Below are positions 36,964-44,239 of a stretch of 44,239 nucleotides of DNA, piece by piece; the first letter of the stretch is position 1; every line of letters starts with the position of its first letter. Position numbers and translations under genes: made by a program. Source of the DNA: Deltaproteobacteria bacterium (GTDB lineage Bacteria; Desulfobacterota; Desulfobacteria; Desulfobacterales; UBA2156). The notes under the pieces were generated by a model. The model made no database searches and was not told the DNA's origin. It saw only the letters and a list, made by a program, of their open reading frames with translations. The stretch is from NCBI GenBank assembly GCA_019309485.1, contig JAFDGC010000032.1, positions 1-44,239 of the forward strand, read 5' to 3'.

Positions 36964-37797
36964 ATGCCCTCTTCCATCCTCTGCCCCAATTGCCGCAAAC
37001 TGATCAGCAAAGACGAGCCCCAATGCCCCCATTGCGGCCTGAAACACCCGGCGTCGCCCTTGAAGTACAACTTCTGGACCCGGGGTTTGAAAGATCCCCT
37101 TAAGATCATCCGCTGGATCATTTATCTCAATGCAGGCATGTACGTCATCTCGCTGCTTCTAAACCCCATGATTCCGCGGTTTTCCTACAACCCGCTCATG
37201 TTTTTGTCCCCGGAAAACCGGAGTCTCCTGCTGCTGGGGGCCACCGGCACCATCCCCATCGGGGAGTTGAATCGCTGGTGGACGGTGATCTCCGCCAATT
37301 ACCTGCACGGATCCATCCTGCATATCTTTTTCAACATGTTCGCCTTCAACCAGATTGCCCCCCTGGTGGTCCGGGAATACGGGGTCAACCGGATGATCAT
37401 CATGTACACCCTGGGCGGGGCTTTCGGATTTATCGCTTCCTATTTTGCGGGGGTGACCTTCACCATCGGCGCCAGCGCCGCCTTGTGCAGCCTCATCGGG
37501 GCGAGCCTGTACTTCGGAAGGAGCCTGGGGGGCAACTACGGCATGGCCATCTACCGCCAGCTGGGCGCATGGACCCTGGGGATCTTCATCTTTGGCCTGC
37601 TCTTTCCCGGGATCAACAACTGGGGGCACGGGGGAGGGCTCATCGCCGGGGCCGGCATGGGATATCTTATGGGATACAGCGAGCGGAGACGCGAAACAGT
37701 TGCCCACAAGCTGCTGGCCGCCGCATGCGCCTTCGCCACCGTCCTGGTCCTGGTGTGGGCCGTGGTTTCCGCGTTATATTATCAAACGCTCCGGTAG
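36964..37797 (+). CDS. Rhomboid family intramembrane serine protease with zinc ribbon
   Basis: A 277-residue protein. An N-terminal zinc ribbon (Cys7, Cys10, Cys21, Cys24) precedes six or seven transmembrane helices. The rhomboid catalytic dyad is Ser171 in TIGASAALCSLIG and His222 in NNWGHGGGLIAG; YLHGSILHIFFNM gives the conserved His/Asn of helix two. It cleaves single-span membrane proteins inside the bilayer; the substrate is unknown. The zinc ribbon is seen in some bacterial rhomboids and may bind a partner. ATG 36964 follows AAAGGATTCC. It is transcribed after the cyclase, 160 bases on. Confidence 0.92.
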   Translation: MPSSILCPNCRKLISKDEPQCPHCGLKHPASPLKYNFWTRGLKDPLKIIRWIIYLNAGMYVISLLLNPMIPRFSYNPLMFLSPENRSLLLLGATGTIPIGELNRWWTVISANYLHGSILHIFFNMFAFNQIAPLVVREYGVNRMIIMYTLGGAFGFIASYFAGVTFTIGASAALCSLIGASLYFGRSLGGNYGMAIYRQLGAWTLGIFIFGLLFPGINNWGHGGGLIAGAGMGYLMGYSERRRETVAHKLLAAACAFATVLVLVWAVVSALYYQTLR

Positions 37798-37817
37798 ACC
37801 GGGGGGATCCGGAAAGA

Positions 37818-38012
37818 TCACAGGGGGCTACCAGCCGCTTCCGCCTCCGCCTCCGCCCCCGCCGCCGGAGGAGCCGCCCCCGCCGCTTCCGGAACTCGAC
37901 CCCGGCGCCGTGGCCGACGCCGCCACCGCCCCGGAGAAAGCCGATCCCAGGTATCGCCTTCCTTTTTTACTAAAACGTTGACCGTCAGGCTAATTTCCTT
38001 TTTTGATTCCAT
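37818..38012 (-). CDS. Small ORF with HicB-like start and low-complexity tail; possible frameshift
   Basis: A 64-residue ORF from ATG 38012, preceded by a good AAAGGGGAAGG. The first 22 residues (MESKKEISLTVNVLVKKEGD) resemble the first strand of HicB-like proteins; then the frame degenerates to Arg and Ala-rich text. At 37978-37972 lies A-AAA-AAG in the correct phase, a classic -1 slippery heptamer. The -1 frame continues as GRRYLGSAFSGAVAASATAP and a Ser/Gly-rich tail ending GSGW, stop at 37828. GC-rich, self-complementary sequence follows. It may be a truncated gene, or a recoded one. The function is unknown. Confidence 0.45.
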   Translation of the reverse strand: MESKKEISLTVNVLVKKEGDTWDRLSPGRWRRRPRRRGRVPEAAGAAPPAAGAEAEAEAAGSPL

Positions 38013-38085
38013 TGCCTTCCCCTTTCGGTACAACGCGGTGTATCCATTTCCGACGCTTATCGATTTTCTAATCCCTTGATTTTAT

Positions 38086-38162
38086 TGGTCGGGAAGACTG
38101 GATTTGAACCAGCGACCCCAGCGTCCCGAACGCTGTGCTCTACCAGACTGAGCCACTTCCCG
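38086..38162 (-). tRNA. tRNA-Pro (anticodon CGG)
   Basis: A 77-base cloverleaf on the minus strand: acceptor CGGGAAG/CTTCCCG, D-arm GCTC...GAGC, anticodon stem CAGCG/CGCTG with loop TTCGGGA, T-arm with TTCAAAT, and an encoded CCA. The anticodon CGG reads CCG proline codons. A promoter with a duplicated -10 segment lies just upstream. Confidence 0.95.
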
Positions 38163-38167
38163 ACCGA

Positions 38168-38226
38168 TCCTTGGATTCTTACGAATTTATCCTTGGATTC
38201 TTACGAATTTATCCCTTTTTTGTCAA
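38168..38226 (-). promoter_or_regulatory. tRNA-Pro promoter with 22-base tandem duplication
   Basis: Minus strand: TTGACA (38226-38221), 17-base spacer, TAAGAA (38203-38198). The 22-base unit TCCTTGGATTCTTACGAATT + TA (plus-strand reading) is present twice in tandem (38168-38189 and 38190-38211), so the -10-containing segment occurs twice before the tRNA 5' end. Confidence 0.6.
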
Positions 38227-38296
38227 TTGGAAATTGACCGGACGAAAAAAACCGGTATCCACTGTTTTTACCGCCTTTTAAGGTATCCCTCCACTT

Positions 38297-38758
38297 TTAT
38301 TGATAAAATTTGCCCGGCACCCCATCGCTTTCAAAATCGGTATCGGTATCGGTATCGTTATCGCCATCGACTTTTTCACATCCATAGTGCGCGGGATCTT
38401 CCTTGACGCAGTAACCCTTTCCGCCCATTCGGCTCAACATCGCGGCCATACGATCCAATGTCGTTTTTTGCTTGCGGTTTTCCTGTTTGTCCAGCGCGTT
38501 ACCGGCAACAAGAACGTCCTGGATTGCGGCGCATTCGAAGACTGAACCTCGCGCAATTTCGAAATACCGGCGTCGATCCGCATCACCTGCCTTGCCATTG
38601 CCTTCTGCGATATTCAATGGGATCGATTGACTGGCGCGAAGCCATTGCTCCCGTGCGGATCGATGAAACCCGGTAAGATGGTTCGACTCCTGATAAACCC
38701 ACGCCACGTAGTCTATGGCGAGCCGGTAGACATCAAGTTTTTCGTGTCCCAAGGCCAT
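38297..38758 (-). CDS. Four-helix-bundle protein (S23/IVS, Avd-like family)
   Basis: A 153-residue helical protein opening MALGHEKLDVYRLAIDYV with the family pattern LPxxNIAEG seen here as SIPLNIAEGNGK, and RRYFEIARGSVFECAA. Such proteins were first found encoded in 23S rRNA intervening sequences, and a related fold (Avd) works in diversity-generating retroelements. The C-terminal tail (DGDNDTDTDTDFES) is encoded by the hexamer array at 38331-38370, so the repeat has fused into the coding region. No clear ribosome site precedes ATG 38758. It is not inside an rRNA gene here but sits between purA and tRNA-Pro. No reverse transcriptase is visible. Confidence 0.82.
   Translation of the reverse strand: MALGHEKLDVYRLAIDYVAWVYQESNHLTGFHRSAREQWLRASQSIPLNIAEGNGKAGDADRRRYFEIARGSVFECAAIQDVLVAGNALDKQENRKQKTTLDRMAAMLSRMGGKGYCVKEDPAHYGCEKVDGDNDTDTDTDFESDGVPGKFYQ
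38331..38370 (+). repeat. Hexamer array (ATCGGT)n, left end of the four-helix-bundle unit
   Basis: TCAAAATCGG followed by tandem TATCGG units and then TATCGTTATCGCC. It lies inside the 3' end of the four-helix-bundle gene. It is nearly the same as 40693-40746 and is the inverted counterpart of the array at 38768-38800. Confidence 0.85.
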
Positions 38759-38767
38759 GCGTTTTTT

Positions 38768-38865
38768 CGATCCCGATCCCGATCCCGATTTCGATCCCGG
38801 CACCTGACCCCTGGCACCCGACACCTGTTCTTAACCCTCGACCCCTTGACCCCTCGACCCCTGAA
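38768..38865 (+). repeat. Hexamer array (CGATCC)n plus octamer tract, right end of the four-helix-bundle unit
   Basis: Three to four CGATCC units (38768-38800), then CACC/GACCC-type text, then octamer-like TCGACCCC/TTGACCCC units up to the purA stop at 38866. The order, hexamers then TGTTCTT then octamers, repeats what is seen at 33252-33349. It also lies just upstream of the four-helix-bundle start codon. Confidence 0.8.
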
Positions 38866-40627
<1,762 letters not shown>

Positions 40628-40692
40628 GTTTCATGCTCTAAGCCGGATCCTTCCGTGATTCAACTCAAAAGCGGGGCAGGCGCCAGATGCCG

Positions 40693-40746
40693 CTATCAAA
40701 ATCGGTATCGGTATCGGTATCGGTATCAAAATCGTTATCGAAATCC
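40693..40746 (+). repeat. Hexamer array (ATCGGT)n, left end at the tRNA-Arg locus
   Basis: TATCAAAATCGG, four tandem TATCGG-type units, then TATCAAAATCGTTATCG. It shares the same flanking words with the left array of the four-helix-bundle unit (38331-38370). It lies in the 203-base gap between tadA and tRNA-Arg, downstream of the tRNA on the minus strand. Confidence 0.85.
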
Positions 40747-40830
40747 GCTTCTCGATCGCAATCGATGCCGTGTTTGAGCAAGGAGAAAGGGCGTGCTTTT
40801 GCATTGAGTTGAAAAGGAGAAAAACAGTAT

Positions 40831-40906
40831 TGGTGCGCCCGGCAGGATTCGAACCTGCGGCCTACGGATTCGTAGTCCGGCGCTCTGTCCCCTGAGCTAC
40901 GGGCGC
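40831..40906 (-). tRNA. tRNA-Arg (anticodon ACG)
   Basis: A 76-base cloverleaf: acceptor GCGCCCG/CGGGCGC, D-arm GCTC...GAGC, anticodon loop CTACGAA on stem CCGGA/TCCGT (the outermost pair 27-43 is a C-T mismatch), T-arm GCAGG/CCTGC with TTCGAAT, encoded CCA. Anticodon ACG requires TadA to make inosine-34. Confidence 0.95.
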
Positions 40907-40927
40907 ACACGAATGAGGATGTGTGCC

Positions 40928-40956
40928 CTTTTAGGCAAATCCGGATGAGATGTCAA
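40928..40956 (-). promoter_or_regulatory. Promoter of tRNA-Arg
   Basis: Minus strand: perfect TTGACA (40956-40951), 17-base spacer, TAAAAG (40933-40928), about 20 bases before the tRNA 5' end. The whole unit, promoter and tRNA, lies between the two hexamer arrays. Confidence 0.6.
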
Positions 40957-40983
40957 TGTAAAGTTCCCCCGTCCGCCCCCTCA

Positions 40984-41033
40984 CCCCGGTCCCGATTTCG
41001 ATCCCGGTCCCGATTTCGATCCCGATCCCGATT
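40984..41033 (+). repeat. Hexamer array (CGATCC)n, right end at the tRNA-Arg locus
   Basis: Alternating CCCGGTCCCGATTTCGAT and CGATCC units, ending CGATCCCGATTG. It is the same type and orientation as the array at 38768-38800. With the array at 40693 it brackets the tRNA-Arg unit in a 341-base interval. Confidence 0.8.
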
Positions 41034-41095
41034 GCATGTGCGCCGAGGTTCTCGAAAAAAGTGTCGGTCAGGAATGTAAAATGCTGTTCTGCGTT

Positions 41096-41746
41096 TTAAT
41101 ACGGGGAATAAATTTTAAGATCGTCGAAGTGGACTTCCACGGGTTTGTCTTCATAGGAGATGGATACCAGGGCGATATCTCCGTAAAGGAGCCGATAATC
41201 CGTAACCCCTCCCAAATAGACCCCGTTGACGGAAAAATGAAGGGATGTGCCGCTGGCGATAACCCGCAGCACGTTTGTGTCGTTGCCTTGCCGGATGGCG
41301 GATGAAAAGGCCCAGTACATCAAGGCTTCGATTTTTTTATCCGCGATCTTCAAGATGCTCCAGTATCCGTCCCCGCTGACCAGGAATGCGTACGCGCTGA
41401 AGGGTTTTTCGTATTCCGTGTAGCGGCACAAAACGCCGTAGGCATTATTGTTGTTTGCCGGCGCCACCACCTGGGTCGCCGTCACCTCCAAATCGATATC
41501 GTTTAAAATGATTTCAGGGTTGCCGAAGACCATGGACGGCCAAGGCTTGTTGGTACGCACCGCATATTTTCCGTCCGTGTAATCCAGCTTTCCGATTTCT
41601 TCGTTTTCACCCCTGGGCCATCCCGATGCCGGATCCGAAAAGTCATCCTCGTAAAGGAGCGTATTGCACAAGCCCGATGCCGGTACCGCCAAAAGCACCA
41701 GGCAACACATCAGGATTCCCGCCGTTGTTTTTAAAGTCTTTTTCAT
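41096..41746 (-). CDS. Secreted protein with a predicted concanavalin/LamG-like domain
   Basis: A 216-residue precursor with a Sec signal peptide (MKKTLKTTAGILMCCLVLLA, cleavage near PASGLC). The mature part looks like a beta-sandwich of the DUF1080/LamG type: YEDDFSDPASGWP near the start, DGKYAVRT, GVLCRYTEYEKPFSAYAFLV, and VHFDDLKIY at the end. Such domains bind carbohydrate or act as structural modules; no catalytic residues are evident. ATG 41746 follows AGAGAGG. It is monocistronic and divergent from the REC-PAS-LuxR gene across a 459-base gap. Confidence 0.72.
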   Translation of the reverse strand: MKKTLKTTAGILMCCLVLLAVPASGLCNTLLYEDDFSDPASGWPRGENEEIGKLDYTDGKYAVRTNKPWPSMVFGNPEIILNDIDLEVTATQVVAPANNNNAYGVLCRYTEYEKPFSAYAFLVSGDGYWSILKIADKKIEALMYWAFSSAIRQGNDTNVLRVIASGTSLHFSVNGVYLGGVTDYRLLYGDIALVSISYEDKPVEVHFDDLKIYSPY

Positions 41747-42205
41747 CCGTTGCCTCTCTGTGGAAACAGGATTCCGTCTCGTAACGCAGACATAATGCAA
41801 AAAGCATGCACAATTCAAAGATGGATGACAATACAGCAGAATTTCGATTCGTTTTGCGAATTTTGAGCCTATCGGGAACCGTCGAGTATGAAAAAACCGG
41901 AACTTCATCAAAGACGGCGGCCGAACCCCCTTTGCCGTGCCCATAAAAACGGAAAATTATTTCATATATTGTGAAAAATGTTTCATAGGAAATGGGAAAT
42001 GTAATTCCTATGCCTCTACCGTTGTTGGAAACATCCCTTTAAACGCGAGTACGGTATTGACACCTATCCTTGTCTACTGATAGTATATAGAAGATTGAGC
42101 CTGGATCCGTAAAATACAGATAAACACCCTTAGGATCAGGCCGGCACACGTAAAGTTCGTTCCGGCAGCCGAAAAACCGAGCCGTTCCATAAAGAGAGGG
42201 GGTCT
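41747..42205. other. Divergent regulatory gap
   Basis: 459 bases with no credible gene. It contains a small inverted repeat TTTCA-x7-TGAAA (41959-41975) followed by more TTTCAT/GGAAAT words, which may be operator sites, and the promoter of the downstream regulator at 42057. I see nothing else in it. Confidence 0.4.
42057..42086 (+). promoter_or_regulatory. Candidate promoter of the REC-PAS-LuxR gene
   Basis: TTGACA at 42057-42062, 18-base spacer, TAGTAT at 42081-42086, about 120 bases before the start codon. Confidence 0.55.
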
Positions 42206-43507
42206 ATGGCGAAAATTCTGGTGGTGGACGACGATCCCGTCATTACGATGTTTTTAACGGAAGAACTCTCTTCCATGGGTTATGAAGTGACCGGAACGGC
42301 AACCAGCGCCGACGAAGCCATCCACAAGGCCGAGGCCGACCCGCCCGATCTTATCCTCATGGATATCGTGCTGCAGGGGACTTCCGACGGTTTCGCCACC
42401 GCCAGGGCCATCCGTAACAACCACGACATTCCCGTCATTTTCATCTCCGGCCATAAAAAAGATAAATACATTCAGAAAATCATGGCCTGCAACGCCGCCG
42501 GATTCATCACAAAACCCATCGAAATATGGCAACTCAAGGCGTCCATCGAAATCGCTCTGCACAAGCATGTGCTGGATCAAGAGGTCAAAAGGACCAAACT
42601 CCAACTCCAGCAGCAGGTCGAAGCACAAACAGCGGTCATGGAAAAAACCAACCTCGAGCTGAGGCAAAATGAAGCCCATCTCCGGTCTTTGATGGAGACC
42701 GCTTCCCATTTCGCCATTTTCCGTCTTTCGGCCGAACCTACCCAACCCCTGGGGTTTCAGGTCATTTTTGTCAGCCCTTCCATTACCGAAATCATGGGGA
42801 CGGCCGATCCCATGGAATTTAGCGCATGGTTTGAAAATGTTCATCCGGAAGAAAAAGCGTGGCTGTTTGAAACCCTCCGGGAATCCTTCGCCACCCGCGA
42901 TTTCCACCGGACCTTGCGGCTAAAACAGGGTCCGACCGGACGACAGCGTTGGGTGCAACTGTTTTCAAAGTTCGTGAATGATCCGGAATCCAGTGACGCG
43001 TATGTCAACGGGATCTTCATCGACATCACCCGGCAAAAAACCGCGGAAAACGAATTGGCGGCCAAGTCCGCCCACCTGGGGGAACTCAACACCGCCATGA
43101 AAGTGCTCCTCCAGCGAAGGGAGGAAGACCGAAAAGCTGTGGAGGAACGCATCCTCCAAAACGTCAAGGCCGGAATCCTGCCCCACCTGGAACGGCTCCA
43201 GCGCGCACCCTTACCGAACACCCTGAAAAATCATGTCAATGCCATCGAAAACCAGCTGGTGCACATTGTGTCACCGTTTCTCCACGAGCTTTCCACAAAA
43301 TATCTCGATCTGACGCCAACGGAGATTCAGATCGCCAAATACGTCCGGGAGGGAAGGTCCTCCAAAGAAATCGCCGAATTGTTGGGCGTGGCCAAATGCA
43401 CCGTGGACACCCATCGGAACAATCTGCGCAAGAAACTCCGCATTCAAAACAAAAAAGAGAACTTAAGATCCCGTCTTATTTCCCTGGATATTCACGCCGG
43501 CCCCTAA
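42206..43507 (+). CDS. Response regulator with REC, PAS and LuxR-type HTH domains
   Basis: A 433-residue transcription regulator. Receiver domain 1-120 with acidic pocket Asp9/Asp10, phosphoacceptor Asp53 (LILMDIV), Ser81 and Lys103. A coiled coil (125-155) leads to a PAS domain (about 155-275; VFVSPSITEIMG, seen as IFVSPSITEIMGTADP, and FIDITRQKTAENEL). A second helical linker precedes a LuxR/GerE helix-turn-helix at about 370-430 (LTPTEIQIAKYVREGRSSKE). ATG 42206 follows AGAGAGGGGG. No partner kinase is adjacent; the nearest kinases are at 26-29 kb. It may sense a ligand through PAS as well as phosphorylation. Confidence 0.9.
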   Translation: MAKILVVDDDPVITMFLTEELSSMGYEVTGTATSADEAIHKAEADPPDLILMDIVLQGTSDGFATARAIRNNHDIPVIFISGHKKDKYIQKIMACNAAGFITKPIEIWQLKASIEIALHKHVLDQEVKRTKLQLQQQVEAQTAVMEKTNLELRQNEAHLRSLMETASHFAIFRLSAEPTQPLGFQVIFVSPSITEIMGTADPMEFSAWFENVHPEEKAWLFETLRESFATRDFHRTLRLKQGPTGRQRWVQLFSKFVNDPESSDAYVNGIFIDITRQKTAENELAAKSAHLGELNTAMKVLLQRREEDRKAVEERILQNVKAGILPHLERLQRAPLPNTLKNHVNAIENQLVHIVSPFLHELSTKYLDLTPTEIQIAKYVREGRSSKEIAELLGVAKCTVDTHRNNLRKKLRIQNKKENLRSRLISLDIHAGP

Positions 43508-43908
43508 AGCACCGGTCCCTGTCCGGGTATCCACTGGAACCGCTCTTGTTTTATGTATTTTTTTTCATACCCTTTCTCTAAAAGTATGACCTAATCTTCC
43601 CAATCTGCCCGGGTGCAGCTCCGGTCCGCTCTTCTTCGTTAGGCCCGATGGAATCATAAAAATCCGGTTTTCTACTCCCCTTGCGGGAAAGGATTAAGGG
43701 GAGTTGGTATGGAATATACTGAAAATACATCTGTTTTTCAGCATTCTCCCGGCCCTCTCCTTGGAGGAAGAGGGGGGGGGTTCAATTCACGGATCAATCA
43801 TTAATGAAACCCACGATCCAATTCATGGCACATTGTTTGCAAGAAATTCCTTGATCACGCGTGCGATGCAGACGCGGTAAGGAATTGGCCGAACCGGAAA
43901 ACACGACG
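43508..43908. other. Gap without a gene
   Basis: About 400 bases after the REC-PAS-LuxR gene. It includes a G9 run near 43776 and AT-rich text, but I see no gene, strong hairpin terminator or repeat shared with the rest of the window. Confidence 0.4.
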
Positions 43909-44118
43909 ATGCAATTGATGCGGGAAACGGAGATGGAGACGCGTGTTCCACTCAAAGACCACGGCGGCAGGCGATCGGGGATTGAACGAAGACAGTTTTC
44001 CTATTCCATTCACATTCCGGAAAGAAGGAGCGGCAAAGACCGCCGTGTTCTGCCGGACCGCAGAAGAAAGATTCGGTATCAACAAGAAGGCCAGAAGGCC
44101 AGAAGGTTAGAAGGTTAG
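43909..44118 (+). CDS. RRSG/DRR-motif small protein
   Basis: A 69-residue basic protein with two related blocks, RRSGIERRQFSYS and RRSGKDRRVLPDRR, separated by IHIPE. I recall short proteins of this RRSGxxRR type, often N-terminal to or near regulators in Desulfobacterota, with unknown function. ATG 43909 is used; in-frame ATGs follow and no start has a strong ribosome site. The last residues (QKARRLEG) and the stop come from the AGAAGGYY array, so the original 3' end has probably been replaced. Confidence 0.55.
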   Translation: MQLMRETEMETRVPLKDHGGRRSGIERRQFSYSIHIPERRSGKDRRVLPDRRRKIRYQQEGQKARRLEG

Positions 44119-44140
44119 AAGGCCAGAAGGTTAGAAGGCC
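44085..44140 (+). repeat. Octamer array (AGAAGGYY)7
   Basis: Seven exact tandem units of AGAAGGCC or AGAAGGTT, in the order CC, CC, TT, TT, CC, TT, CC. A further AGAAGGCT begins at 44231 at the window edge, so a second array may follow the palindromic segment between. Confidence 0.9.
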
Positions 44141-44145
44141 TGGAT

Positions 44146-44216
44146 GTAGGGTGGCATTTTATATGCCACCGGGGGGTGACGGGCGGTTTACGGTGGGGTG
44201 TAAAACCCCACCCTAC
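44146..44216. repeat. Nested palindromic element
   Basis: Two hairpins, GGTGGCAT/ATGCCACC (44150-44157 with 44163-44170) and GGTGGGGT/ACCCCACC (44192-44199 with 44205-44212), are enclosed by an outer inverted repeat GTAGGGTGG/CCACCCTAC (44146-44154 with 44208-44216). It is flanked by AGAAGG-type repeats. The GTAGGGTGG word is of a type I recall as widespread in bacterial intergenic repeats. Confidence 0.8.
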
Positions 44217-44239
44217 GTAGGGTTGATGCCAGAAGGCTG

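Noticed and set aside
38086-38162. tRNA-Pro as an attachment site for an integrated island
   Set aside because: No integrase gene or repeated tRNA 3' end was found within the window.
38297-38824. Longer four-helix-bundle start giving a SGSGSGS leader
   Set aside because: The extra residues are encoded by the right-hand hexamer array; family members begin near LGHEKLDVY-type text.
44085-44140. AGAAGGYY units as a CRISPR array or protein-coding repeat
   Set aside because: No spacers; an 8-base unit does not keep a reading frame period, and the adjoining ORF stops inside it.

Overview
The window reads as a chromosomal segment of an anaerobic, GC-rich (roughly 58%), Gram-negative bacterium of the Desulfobacterota (former Deltaproteobacteria), most likely class Desulfobacteria. 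This is inferred from gene content: a complete Tol-Pal envelope operon with lipoproteins, a ferredoxin-linked IorAB arylpyruvate oxidoreductase beside a phenylacetate-CoA ligase, a GAF-ANTAR regulator, a PAS/GAF kinase with a Cys-rich C-terminus, and dispersed short repeats. No rRNA is present, so the rank below phylum is a guess.

Layout. 1-5.1 kb: the start of a lipoprotein gene, a collapsed in-frame remnant of pyruvate phosphate dikinase, a winged-helix gene, then eno, a membrane-anchored LolA-like gene and pyrG. 5.2-7.8 kb (minus strand): GAF-ANTAR regulator, family 9 glycosyltransferase, HD hydrolase. 7.9-15.2 kb (plus): tolQ-tolR-tolA-tolB-pal-cpoB followed by ruvC-ruvA-ruvB. 15.2-18.7 kb: SAM hydrolase overlapping a convergent EEP-fold phosphodiesterase, a CDP-alcohol phosphatidyltransferase, and rplM-rpsI with a clear promoter and terminator. 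18.8-24.8 kb: M24 peptidase and a Yej-type peptide ABC transporter without a binding-protein gene. 24.8-29.1 kb (minus): a Lys/Pro-rich membrane protein and two histidine kinases. 29.3-33.5 kb (minus): iorA-iorB-paaK, an aromatic 2-oxoacid module. 33.5-37.8 kb: an EHD/dynamin-like GTPase, an FmdB-like zinc ribbon, a cNMP-binding/class III cyclase and a rhomboid protease. 37.8-41.1 kb (minus): a small odd ORF, tRNA-Pro(CGG), a four-helix-bundle gene, purA, tadA and tRNA-Arg(ACG). 41.1-44.2 kb: a secreted protein, a REC-PAS-LuxR regulator, an RRSG/DRR small protein and simple-repeat DNA.

The most unusual material is in the spaces between genes. Hexanucleotide arrays of the form (ATCGGK)n occur in inverted orientation on both sides of the four-helix-bundle gene. 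The same pair of array types, in the same orientation, brackets the tRNA-Arg(ACG) transcription unit. A lone array of the right-hand type, followed by an octamer array, lies in the iorA leader. Two other dispersed repeat families (three copies each) and an (AGAAGGYY)n array next to nested palindromes are also present. Together they suggest short mobile or recombinogenic elements, and the four-helix-bundle unit is the best candidate for an undescribed one. Other points of note are cyclase purine-recognition residues replaced by Gln and Ala, an apparent loss of the G1 box in one kinase, a large periplasmic insertion in the YejE-like permease, and tadA lying next to the gene of its expected tRNA substrate.
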